Positions 1-5,397 of a stretch of 5,397 nt of DNA are shown piece after piece. The stretch lies in assembly GCA_038253325.1 (NCBI GenBank), contig JBBSHE010000086.1:1-5397 (forward strand), read 5' to 3'. A program made the translations under genes and the position numbers. Every line of letters starts with the position of its first letter. The first letter of the stretch is position 1. Source of the DNA: JBBSHE01 sp038253325. GTDB taxonomy: Bacteria; Actinomycetota; Actinomycetes; Propionibacteriales; Nocardioidaceae. The notes under the pieces are model-generated. The model was not told the DNA's origin, made no database searches, and saw only the letters and a list, made by a program, of their open reading frames with translations.

Positions 1-135
1 CCAGGACGTTGGCAATGTCGATCACCAGTTCAACGGGGAGGAGTAACAGGCGAGCACACCCAGGCCAAGGAGTCGAGCAGCGCACGTACCTCGGCTTCTT
101 GGCCTGTCGTCCCCGCCCCTATCGGTCATCTCATC

Positions 136-142
136 GAGGGAG
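136..142 (+). promoter_or_regulatory. Ribosome binding site that decides the phosphoesterase start
   Basis: The purine-rich run GAGGGAG lies 7 bases upstream of a TTG codon at 150, a normal Shine-Dalgarno distance. No comparable site with good spacing precedes the in-frame TTG at 9 or ATG at 15, although the window edge limits what can be seen upstream of them. Starting at 150 also puts a signal peptide at the N-terminus. The use of TTG rather than ATG or GTG keeps confidence moderate. Confidence 0.5.
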
Positions 143-149
143 TCTGCTG

Positions 150-1154
150 TTGCCGTGCTGCACTTGTCTGAGCATCGTTCGCCGTGCCCGCGGAGCGGCC
201 GTCCTGGTGTCGGTAGTCGCCGTCCTTGGCGCGACTGGTTGCGCCGGGACGAGCAGTGCTGACACGACGACTGCCGATCCGACAACGGGCGTGGCTCGTT
301 CCGGCACGGTTGGTACGGACAGGGCTGCTGGGGTCCTGCCGCGTCATCACTCGGCCGCGTGTTTGAGGACGGTGGTTGCCTCGGGAGACATGAACTCGCA
401 CCGATCGGCACGGGCGACCGGCAGCCTGGCGGTGAGCCTGAACCCGGATCTGGTCTCGGTGCTGGGTGATCAGCAGTATCCGGTCGGGTCTCTCGCCCAA
501 TACCTCCATGGCTACGACACGACTGCCTGGGGTAACCTCAAGGCCAGGACCCGTCCGGTTCCGGGCAACCACGAGTACGGCACCCCTGGCGCAGCGGGCT
601 ACTTCGCCTACTTCGGCCAGTCGCACCCGTACTACGCCTTCGCTGTCGGCTGCGGCTGGCGCGGGTACGCCCTCAACAGCGAGGTCAACATCGCGACCGA
701 GGCGCGGTGGCTGCGTATCGATCTGACCGCCCACCCGGGGAAGGAGGTCCTCGTCTACTGGCACCGACCGCGTTACTCATCTGGCATCAAGCACGGCAGC
801 GACCCTGCGATGCAGCCGTTCTGGACCGCCCTCGCCGGGAGGTCGGGCATCGTACTCAACGGCCACGAGCACAACTACGAACGGTTCGCTGCGCGCGGCG
901 GATTGCGGGCGTTCGTGGTCGGAACCGGTGGATCCTCCAGCTATCCGTTCCGAGCAAGGCCGGTACCCGGCAGCGTGAAGCGGATCGCAGGCACGCCGGG
1001 CGTGCTGGTCCTGCATATCAAGACCGGGTCGTACACCTGGAGCTTCCGCAACACCAACAACCGTGTACTCGATGCCGGGGCTGCGCGGGCGTCGTCTGGT
1101 GCTGTCCCGTGCCGACAATGTACGCGCCGTCAGGGGAGCAGATCGACCAACTGA
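150..1154 (+). CDS. Secreted metallophosphoesterase, probable lipoprotein, purple acid phosphatase-like
   Basis: This is a calcineurin-like metallophosphoesterase of 334 residues from the TTG at 150, predicted to hydrolyse phosphate esters outside the cytoplasmic membrane. The N-terminus has an RR-A-R n-region, a hydrophobic core (residues 15-27) and a lipobox-like ATGC ending at Cys31, so it is probably lipid-anchored; Ala at -3 is not the best lipobox residue. A Ser/Thr-rich linker follows. Metal-binding motifs appear in order: GD at Asp80, GDQQY (Asp107, Tyr110), GNHE (Asn140, His141), YWH (His205) and GHEH (His239, His241). That set with Tyr110 resembles the seven ligands of purple acid phosphatases. 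The VVGTGG stretch and the C-terminal TWSF strand also fit secreted bacterial members. An open frame extends upstream to base 9, but its Arg/Pro/Ser-rich translation looks non-coding. The native substrate cannot be told from sequence. Confidence 0.85.
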   Translation: MPCCTCLSIVRRARGAAVLVSVVAVLGATGCAGTSSADTTTADPTTGVARSGTVGTDRAAGVLPRHHSAACLRTVVASGDMNSHRSARATGSLAVSLNPDLVSVLGDQQYPVGSLAQYLHGYDTTAWGNLKARTRPVPGNHEYGTPGAAGYFAYFGQSHPYYAFAVGCGWRGYALNSEVNIATEARWLRIDLTAHPGKEVLVYWHRPRYSSGIKHGSDPAMQPFWTALAGRSGIVLNGHEHNYERFAARGGLRAFVVGTGGSSSYPFRARPVPGSVKRIAGTPGVLVLHIKTGSYTWSFRNTNNRVLDAGAARASSGAVPCRQCTRRQGSRSTN

Positions 1155-1172
1155 GTTCAAGCTTGCTTGAGG
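1155..1172. promoter_or_regulatory. SoxR-box-like operator
   Basis: The 18-base dyad GTTCAAGCTTGCTTGAGG begins on the base after the phosphoesterase stop. Its core is a perfect inverted repeat, TCAAGC at 1157-1162 and GCTTGA at 1165-1170, separated by TT. The known SoxR operator of the E. coli soxS promoter is CCTCAAGTTAACTTGAGG, with the same 18-base length and the same TCAA and TTGAGG half-site cores. It lies 29 bases upstream of a soxR gene, so self-regulation is the natural inference. The left outer GT departs from the CC of the reference. Confidence 0.72.
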
Positions 1173-1195
1173 TTTGTGAATGCGCACTCTAGGCT
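1167..1195 (+). promoter_or_regulatory. Predicted soxR promoter for a leaderless mRNA
   Basis: TTGAGG at 1167-1172 can serve as a -35 element and TAGGCT at 1190-1195 as a -10 element, with a 17-base spacer. The expected start point, about 7 bases after the -10, falls on or beside the GTG at 1202. There is no Shine-Dalgarno sequence before that GTG, so a leaderless transcript, common in actinobacteria, is the simplest reading. The -35 coincides with the right half of the SoxR-box-like dyad. In soxS the operator sits between -35 and -10; this different geometry would favour repression or simple autoregulation over the classic twist activation. Confidence 0.48.
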
Positions 1196-1201
1196 CGCCT
1201 T

Positions 1202-1666
1202 GTGGCCGTACTCCGGGACCAGCTGACGATCGGTGAGATATCAGCGCGATCCGGCCTCGCCCCATCGGCCCTGCGGTTCTACGAGGACGAGGGCCTGATC
1301 TTCGCCACTCGTACGACGGGCAACCAGCGGCGCTTCGCCCGCAGCATGCTCCGCCGGCTCGCGTTCATCCGAGCAGCGCAAAGGGTCGGGTTGAGCCTCG
1401 ACGAGATCCGCGACGCGCTGGCCGCACTCCCCGATGGTCGTACACCGACCAAGTCGGACTGGACGAACGTGTCGCAGAGCTGGTCGAGCCGACTGGACCG
1501 CCAGATCGAGAACCTGGAGCGGATCAAGGACCGGCTCACCCGGTGCGTCGGTTGCGGGTGCCTGAGCATGCGCACGTGTCTGCTGTCCAACCCGGACGAC
1601 GAGGCCGGGCAAACCGGCGCCGGCCCGGCGTGGCTGTCGACCGACGAGTCGCCAACGATGCGCTGA
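1202..1666 (+). CDS. soxR: Redox-sensitive transcriptional regulator SoxR (MerR family)
   Basis: SoxR is a cytoplasmic dimeric DNA-binding protein carrying a [2Fe-2S] cluster that is oxidised by redox-cycling compounds, switching on target promoters. This 154-residue copy is of normal length. The MerR winged helix-turn-helix spans about residues 8-75, with the hallmark ALRFYEDEGLI at 23-33 and the NQRRF wing at 41-45. A dimerisation helix occupies about 86-112. The cluster motif is complete: Cys115, Cys118, Cys120 and Cys126 give the C-x2-C-x-C-x5-C spacing that distinguishes SoxR from other MerR proteins. The C-terminal NPDD after the cluster is also typical. GTG at 1202 is chosen because it gives a standard-length N-terminus. 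In actinobacteria SoxR mostly answers redox-active metabolites such as pigments rather than driving a soxS-type superoxide regulon. No obvious oxidoreductase or efflux target gene lies in the window. Confidence 0.95.
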   Translation: MAVLRDQLTIGEISARSGLAPSALRFYEDEGLIFATRTTGNQRRFARSMLRRLAFIRAAQRVGLSLDEIRDALAALPDGRTPTKSDWTNVSQSWSSRLDRQIENLERIKDRLTRCVGCGCLSMRTCLLSNPDDEAGQTGAGPAWLSTDESPTMR

Positions 1667-1720
1667 GGCGGGGTACGCAGCAACCTTCATCGGCTCGGAT
1701 CGGTAGCGTTTGCCGTGACA

Positions 1721-1727
1721 GGGAGGT
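1721..1727 (+). promoter_or_regulatory. Ribosome binding site of the DUF4032 gene
   Basis: GGGAGGT lies 6 bases upstream of the ATG at 1734. It is among the strongest Shine-Dalgarno matches in the window and selects this ATG over the in-frame ATG at 1749. Confidence 0.8.
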
Positions 1728-1733
1728 CCGCCG

Positions 1734-2936
1734 ATGGCGTTGCACATCATGGCCACCAGGCCGGTGCCCGGCCTGGTGACGCTGCCTTGGGATCGACCGC
1801 TCGAGGAGTGGCTCGGTGACTTCGTCCTGGACCTGCCCCGCGGACTGTCGCGGCACGTCGTGAGGTTTATCCGCATCGACGACAACTACCTCGCCGTCAA
1901 GGAGACTCGCCAGCCGATCGCGATCCGCGAGTACCGGCTGCTTCGTGACCTGCGCCGAATGAACGCGCCATCCGTCGAGCCGGTCGGCGTCGTCACCGGC
2001 CGGGCGGCGCCGGACGGCGCGCAGCTCGAACCGGTGCTCGTCACGCGCCACCTGTCACACTCCCTGCCGTACCGCGAGCTCTTCTCCCGAGGAGTCCAAG
2101 CGGACACGGCGCCCAGGCTGATCGACGCACTCGTGGTGCTGATCGTGCGGTTGCACATGATCGGGTTCTTCTGGGGCGACTGCTCGCTGTCGAACACGTT
2201 GTTTCGACGCTCGGCCGGCGAGTTCTCCGCATATCTCGTCGACGCCGAGACCGGCGAGCTCCATCCCACACTCAGTGACGGCCAACGAGCGCATGACCTC
2301 GACACGGCGACGGGCAATCTGTTCGCCGAGATGCTCGACCTCCAGGCCGGTGGCTTGCTCGACCTGGAGCTCGACGCGTTGGCGCTCGCCCGGAGTCTTG
2401 AGCCGCGGTACGGCCAGCTGTGGCAGGAGCTCACCGGCACCGAGGAGTTCAACGCTGACGAGATGTGGCGCATCGAACGACGCATCGAACGGCTCAATGA
2501 CCTGGGCTTCGACGTAGACGAGCTCGACATCGTCACCGACTGGGACGGCGCGACGATCCGGATCCACCCGAAGGTCGTTGACGCCGGCCACCACCGGCGC
2601 CGGCTACAGTCCCTCACCGGTCTTGACGTCGAGGAGAACCAGGCGCGTCGATTGCTCAACGACCTGGACGCGTACACCGCCGCGAACGACCTTCAGCAGG
2701 AGTCACCCGCGATCGTCGCCCATCGGTGGCTCGTCGACATCTACGAGCCGGTTCTAGCGCTCGTACCGCGGGAGGCACGGGACGACCTCGCAGCTCCGGA
2801 GGTCTTCCACGAGATCCTCGAACACCGGTGGTACCTGTCGGAGGCGGCTGGCCACGAGGTTGGAATCTTCGATGCCGCGAAGGACTATGCCGCGTCCAGG
2901 GCGGCGGCGCCGACGCCAGCCCCCGCAGCCAGCTGA
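1734..2936 (+). CDS. DUF4032 protein with lipopolysaccharide-kinase-like N-terminal domain
   Basis: I recognise this 400-residue protein as an actinobacterial DUF4032 family member; its cellular role is unknown. The N-terminal part (about 30-190) resembles the Kdo/WaaP (lipopolysaccharide) kinase branch of the protein-kinase fold. It has a candidate ATP-binding lysine in YLAVKE (Lys56), a possible partner glutamate in IREY (Glu66), a catalytic-loop-like WGDCSLSN (Asp149, Asn154) and a metal-binding-like LVDAETGE (Asp170). The usual His or Arg before the loop aspartate is Trp-Gly, so activity is plausible but unproven. DUF4032 fills about 200-375, with charged helices and a conserved-looking EHRWYLSE stretch near 365. 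The tail is Ala/Pro-rich. There is no signal peptide or membrane segment. It starts 67 bases after soxR and could be read through from it or from its own weak promoter. Actinobacteria lack lipopolysaccharide, so the kinase name should not be taken as the substrate. Confidence 0.88.
   Translation: MALHIMATRPVPGLVTLPWDRPLEEWLGDFVLDLPRGLSRHVVRFIRIDDNYLAVKETRQPIAIREYRLLRDLRRMNAPSVEPVGVVTGRAAPDGAQLEPVLVTRHLSHSLPYRELFSRGVQADTAPRLIDALVVLIVRLHMIGFFWGDCSLSNTLFRRSAGEFSAYLVDAETGELHPTLSDGQRAHDLDTATGNLFAEMLDLQAGGLLDLELDALALARSLEPRYGQLWQELTGTEEFNADEMWRIERRIERLNDLGFDVDELDIVTDWDGATIRIHPKVVDAGHHRRRLQSLTGLDVEENQARRLLNDLDAYTAANDLQQESPAIVAHRWLVDIYEPVLALVPREARDDLAAPEVFHEILEHRWYLSEAAGHEVGIFDAAKDYAASRAAAPTPAPAAS
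1754..1778 (+). repeat. Perfect 11-bp hairpin inside the start of the DUF4032 gene
   Basis: CACCAGGCCGG at 1754-1764 and CCGGCCTGGTG at 1768-1778 are exact reverse complements separated by only TGC. In the mRNA they would form an 11-bp GC-rich stem over codons 7-15, beginning 17 bases after the start codon. There is no following T-run, so it is not a textbook terminator. It may tune translation initiation or be a by-product of the encoded Ala-Thr-Arg-Pro-Val-Pro-Gly-Leu-Val. Confidence 0.65.
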
Positions 2937-2952
2937 GGTGCCTGGTGTTGAG

Positions 2953-2995
2953 GACCGGTCGCTCGTTTGGGAGTCGGCCAACGAAAGCGTCGGTC
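2953..2995. terminator. Possible bidirectional terminator between convergent genes
   Basis: The 62 bases between the convergent stops contain an imperfect long stem. GACCG 2953-2957 pairs with CGGTC 2991-2995, CGCT 2960-2963 with AGCG 2986-2989, CGTT 2964-2967 with AACG 2980-2983, and GG 2969-2970 with CC 2978-2979. The loop is seven bases and there are small bulges. Neither side has a strong T-run, which is usual for actinobacterial terminators. Position and symmetry suggest it could stop transcription from both the DUF4032 and sulfotransferase genes. Confidence 0.5.
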
Positions 2996-2998
2996 AGC

Positions 2999-4225
2999 TC
3001 ACCGTCGATCGCGCAACGTACGGTATGCATCCGCGGCACGTCGGACCCAGCGGCGCGTCATCTCGCTTTGCGCCATCTCGCGCACGATCCGTTCCAGCGT
3101 GGACCCGCCGGCCGGCTCGATGACGGGAACTCCACCGGCGCGGCTGGCACCATGCGTCGCGAGCTTGAGACGCTGCTTGTCGAGCCGATCCTCGAGGCTG
3201 CGGCGACCCTGGTCACGCGCGAGCGCGACGTCGACGAGAACCTCGACCGCCGCCTGAAGCAGGTTCTCGGTGGACACCTCGTCGGGCCGCGCGTCCGGAT
3301 TGCTGCTGAACGCCGTGGGTCCGAGGTCGGTCAGGCTGCCGACAACGTCGCATCCGGCAGACTCGACATGCTCGATCGCCCGTCTCGTCGCGGCATCGAC
3401 CCACGGGCGGTTGGACTCGTCGAGCTCCACCCGCACCTGGCCGGGCCGCTTCGAGAGGAAGCCTTGGACGAGGCCCCCCTTGACGATCCGGTGGTATTCG
3501 TCCCAGGTGTAACGACTCCGCGTCACGGCATTGATCCGGTGCAGCAACGCGACCTCCGTGGCCCCGAGCGACGGGTTGCGTACGGCCGTCCCCTCCTTCG
3601 GGTTCGGGACCTCGACACCCAGCACGGAGCAGAAGCGCTCGAGCAGCACCGCCGCCTTGTCGGCGCGTTTCGGAAGCGTGACGACATGGAACCGCTCGGC
3701 GGGGACGAACTTCAACCAGCGGTCGACGATGCCAGGCACATTCTGGAGGCGCCAGAAGTCGTGGCCACCTTCCGGCCCGCGCCGGGTCTGCTCGACGTAT
3801 GTCCGCCACGATTCAACCGTCTGGTTCTTGGCCCGCTCCTGCCAGGTGGCGGGCAACACCTCGGAGATGTCGCGCCAGGTCATGACCACGTGGACGTCAC
3901 GGTCGCCGAACTGCGGCAACATCTTCGCGATCCGTCTCGGTCGGAGGCCGGCCAGCAGCTCATGGGAGTACAGCGCGCAACCGTCCCACTCGCGGATCTG
4001 CGTGAACAGTGCGTCCGCCACACCGACCGACTGCGCAACGGGGTTTCCGGCAAACTTCTGGCCTTGCAGGTCGACGACCGACAGGTAGTGGTGGTTGCGC
4101 GGACCCGGGTAGAGCAACCCCTGCTCGGCCAGCTCGCGGCGGGCGTCGAAGAGTACGGCCTGGACGTACGTCGTCGCCGTTTTCGGCAATCCGATGTGGA
4201 TGAAGACCGGACCGGCTGCACTCAT
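2999..4225 (-). CDS. PAPS-dependent sulfotransferase family protein
   Basis: This 408-residue cytoplasmic enzyme is predicted to move a sulfuryl group from 3'-phosphoadenylyl sulfate (PAPS) to an acceptor. The 5'-phosphosulfate-binding loop is HIGLPKTATTYVQ (residues 10-22), with the key Lys15 and Thr residues. The 3'-phosphate-binding region is VVMTWRDISEVLPATWQE (113-130), where Arg118 is present but the serine expected eight residues later is Ala126. The YSHELL segment (86-91) fits the core of bacterial carbohydrate or small-molecule sulfotransferases. About 90 C-terminal residues (320-408) go beyond the catalytic core, are rich in Arg, Glu and Ala, and probably form helices. The ATG at 4225 is supported by AAGGAG six bases upstream. 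The gene lies 42 bases after rlmB on the same strand and is probably cotranscribed with it. The acceptor is unknown; cell-envelope glycan, lipid or a secondary metabolite are all possible. Confidence 0.92.
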   Translation of the reverse strand: MSAAGPVFIHIGLPKTATTYVQAVLFDARRELAEQGLLYPGPRNHHYLSVVDLQGQKFAGNPVAQSVGVADALFTQIREWDGCALYSHELLAGLRPRRIAKMLPQFGDRDVHVVMTWRDISEVLPATWQERAKNQTVESWRTYVEQTRRGPEGGHDFWRLQNVPGIVDRWLKFVPAERFHVVTLPKRADKAAVLLERFCSVLGVEVPNPKEGTAVRNPSLGATEVALLHRINAVTRSRYTWDEYHRIVKGGLVQGFLSKRPGQVRVELDESNRPWVDAATRRAIEHVESAGCDVVGSLTDLGPTAFSSNPDARPDEVSTENLLQAAVEVLVDVALARDQGRRSLEDRLDKQRLKLATHGASRAGGVPVIEPAGGSTLERIVREMAQSEMTRRWVRRAADAYRTLRDRR

Positions 4226-4231
4226 TGAGAA

Positions 4232-4237
4232 CTCCTT
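4232..4237 (-). promoter_or_regulatory. Ribosome binding site of the sulfotransferase gene
   Basis: On the minus strand AAGGAG lies six bases upstream of the ATG at 4225. It is a near-perfect Shine-Dalgarno sequence and implies independent, efficient initiation even though the gene follows rlmB closely. Confidence 0.85.
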
Positions 4238-4247
4238 CGGAGACAGG

Positions 4248-4263
4248 CCCGGGACGAACCGGG
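4248..4263 (-). other. Small GC hairpin between rlmB and the sulfotransferase gene
   Basis: On the minus strand CCCGG and CCGGG flank the six-base loop TTCGTC, starting 4 bases after the rlmB stop. The 5-bp all-GC stem has no T-run after it and is short for a terminator. It may only weakly attenuate transcription or protect the upstream 3' end. In DNA this rich in G and C, such short stems arise often by chance. Confidence 0.25.
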
Positions 4264-4267
4264 TGCT

Positions 4268-5212
4268 TCACCGGCGCGCACGCGCAACCTCGTACAGGGC
4301 GATCCCCGCGGCGACACCAGCGTTCAGCGATTCCGACTCCACCCGCATCGGTACGCCCACCAGCAGGTCACATGTCTCGCGGACCAACCGGCTGAGCCCG
4401 CCACCTTCGGCGCCGACGACCAGCACGAGCGGGTCGGACGGATCGACGTCGTCCATGCCACGTGCAGCACCGGCGTCCAGTCCGGCGACCGTGAATCCGG
4501 CCTTCTGGTACGTCTGCAGCTGGCGGGTCAGGTTCGTCGTGCGAGCGACGGGCAGGCGGGCCGCCGCACCGGCCGATGCCTTCCACGCACTCGCGGTCAT
4601 CGGTGCGGAGCGACGCTCCGGTACGACGACACCGTGCGCGCCGAACGCGGCAGCAGACCGGATGATCGCACCGAGGTTGCGCGGATCGGTGATCTTGTCC
4701 AGCGCGACGATCAACGGCACGTCACCGCTGTCGGCTGCACGGTCGGCCAGCTCGTCGGGGTCGGCGTAGTCGTAGCTCGGCATCTTCAGGGCAATCCCTT
4801 GGTGCACCGCTCCATCGGTCAACCGGTCGAGCTCAGCGCGCGGAACCTCCAGGACCGAAGCGCCCAGCTGCGCGCCCAGGGCAAACGCCAGCCGCATCCG
4901 GTCGTCGTGCTCGGCGCGCTCGGCGACGTACATCGCCGTCACCGGGATCCGCGCCTGAAGCGCCTCGACCACGGCGTTCCGACCAGCGATCCACTCACTG
5001 CTCGCTGTCGTCGGTCGTGGTCCGGGATTGATCGAACGCCGGCGTTCGGAGGCCCGTTTCTGCTTGTACGCCTTGTGGTTCGGACGGTCCGCGGCCTTGG
5101 GAGTCGGGCCGGCACCTTCTAGCTGCTTGCGCCGACGTGCGCCAGAACCGGCGGTCGGGTTCCCGGCCTGGCGCTTGCGGGTCGCGCCTCGACGGCGGCT
5201 GTTTCCCGGCAT
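4268..5212 (-). CDS. rlmB: 23S rRNA (guanosine-2'-O-)-methyltransferase RlmB (TrmH/SpoU family)
   Basis: RlmB uses S-adenosylmethionine to methylate the 2'-OH of a guanosine (G2251 in E. coli numbering) in the peptidyl-transferase P-loop of 23S rRNA. The 314-residue product starts with a basic, Arg/Lys/Pro/Gly-rich, probably disordered extension (1-70), common in actinobacterial RlmB. An SpoU substrate-binding domain follows (about 72-145, beginning WIAGRNAVVEAL), then the knotted SPOUT catalytic domain (about 165-314). Its three motifs are clear: DPRNLGAIIRSAAAFG (176-191, with Asn179 and Arg185), VVGAEGGGLSRLV (265-277), and PMRVESESLNAGVAAGIALYE (288-308, with Ser295 and Asn297). The ATG lies 6 bases after the cysS stop with no strong Shine-Dalgarno sequence, so translation is probably coupled to cysS. 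The cysS-rlmB order is a known actinobacterial arrangement. A close TrmH-family paralogue with another rRNA target is the only real alternative. Confidence 0.96.
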   Translation of the reverse strand: MPGNSRRRGATRKRQAGNPTAGSGARRRKQLEGAGPTPKAADRPNHKAYKQKRASERRRSINPGPRPTTASSEWIAGRNAVVEALQARIPVTAMYVAERAEHDDRMRLAFALGAQLGASVLEVPRAELDRLTDGAVHQGIALKMPSYDYADPDELADRAADSGDVPLIVALDKITDPRNLGAIIRSAAAFGAHGVVVPERRSAPMTASAWKASAGAAARLPVARTTNLTRQLQTYQKAGFTVAGLDAGAARGMDDVDPSDPLVLVVGAEGGGLSRLVRETCDLLVGVPMRVESESLNAGVAAGIALYEVARARR

Positions 5213-5218
5213 CTCAGG

Positions 5219-5397
5219 TCACCGGACGGTCCACCGGGGACCCTGCGGAGTGTCCTCGATCTCGATCCCGGCCGCAGCGAGCTGGTCGCGGATGGCGTCG
5301 CCGGCTGGGTAGTCCCGACGCTGCCTGGCCGCCTCGCGCTGCTCGAGCAGCAGCGGCACGAGGACCTCGGCGACCGGACCATCGGCGTTGTGGACCC
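5219..5397 (-). CDS. cysS: Cysteinyl-tRNA synthetase, C-terminal end (partial)
   Basis: The minus strand enters at the right edge and encodes the last 58 residues of CysRS before a TGA at 5219-5221; the rest of the gene lies outside the window. CysRS charges tRNA-Cys with cysteine in the cytoplasm. The visible part is the C-terminal helical tRNA-binding tail: QREAARQRRDYPAGDAIRDQ, then LAAAGIEIEDTPQGPRW. This matches the very conserved end of bacterial CysRS, in which REAR-x-x-KD-x-x-x-ADAIRD-x-L and a final DTP-x-G-x-x-W recur. The catalytic HIGH and KMSKS motifs are upstream and not seen. It is the first visible gene of the cysS-rlmB-sulfotransferase run; TGA to the rlmB ATG is 6 bases. Confidence 0.94.
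   Translation of the reverse strand, partial: VHNADGPVAEVLVPLLLEQREAARQRRDYPAGDAIRDQLAAAGIEIEDTPQGPRWTVR

Noticed and set aside
9..149. N-terminal extension of the phosphoesterase from TTG at 9 or ATG at 15
   Set aside because: The extra 47 residues are Arg/Ser/Pro-rich and resemble no known domain. They would place the signal peptide internally, and the start at 150 has a better ribosome binding site.
1667..1733. Separate promoter for the DUF4032 gene using TAGCGT at 1704-1709 as -10
   Set aside because: No acceptable -35 lies 16-19 bases upstream, so the match to the -10 consensus alone is too weak to annotate.
1241..1885. Minus-strand frame across soxR
   Set aside because: It is a shadow of soxR, with no recognisable motif, while the plus-strand frame has the full SoxR cysteine signature.
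2055..2677. Minus-strand frames across the DUF4032 gene
   Set aside because: They are low-complexity Arg/Ser-rich translations opposite a well-supported gene, without ribosome binding sites or motifs.
2948..2953. TTGAGG as a second SoxR half-site
   Set aside because: The matching CCTCAA half-site is absent 12 bases upstream, so it does not form an operator. A lone TTGAGG at 363-368 fails for the same reason.
2726..4228. A 500-codon plus-strand open frame
   Set aside because: It runs antisense through the sulfotransferase gene and overlaps the end of the DUF4032 gene. Its translation is Arg/Pro/Gly-rich with no motif. Long antisense frames are expected in DNA with strong third-position G/C bias.
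5139..5174. Inverted repeat GCGCCAG / CTGGCGC in the 5' part of rlmB
   Set aside because: The arms are 7 bp with a 22-base loop in repetitive Arg-rich coding sequence, which is likely chance in this base composition.

Overview
The window reads as chromosomal DNA from a high-GC actinobacterium. The signs are strong G/C bias at third codon positions, few intergenic bases, a GTG and a probable TTG start, a cysS–rlmB gene pair, a SoxR regulator and a DUF4032 protein. Within the actinobacteria, the gene content would suit a Nocardioides- or Kribbella-like member of the Propionibacteriales. That placement is inference from gene content only.

Left half, plus strand. Bases 1-149 hold no gene I can support; only a likely ribosome binding site near the end is worth marking. 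Next come a secreted, probably lipid-anchored metallophosphoesterase with a purple-acid-phosphatase-like ligand set (150-1154), a SoxR redox sensor (1202-1666), and a DUF4032 protein with a lipopolysaccharide-kinase-like N-terminal domain (1734-2936). A SoxR-box-like dyad starts on the base after the phosphoesterase stop codon. It overlaps the -35 element of a predicted soxR promoter whose start point would fall on or beside the GTG, giving a leaderless mRNA and suggesting autoregulation.

Right half, minus strand. Read from the right edge, the order is the 3' end of cysS (cysteinyl-tRNA synthetase), rlmB (23S rRNA 2'-O-ribose methyltransferase) only 6 bases later, and a PAPS-dependent sulfotransferase 42 bases after that. 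The close spacing suggests one transcription unit, with a housekeeping translation module upstream and an accessory modifying enzyme riding downstream.

The two halves converge at 2937-2998, where an imperfect hairpin could end transcription from both sides. Apart from this dyad and an unusually perfect 11-bp hairpin at the 5' end of the DUF4032 reading frame, the window is ordinary. I found no CRISPR array, mobile element, tRNA or rRNA, and no convincing case for a new multi-gene system.
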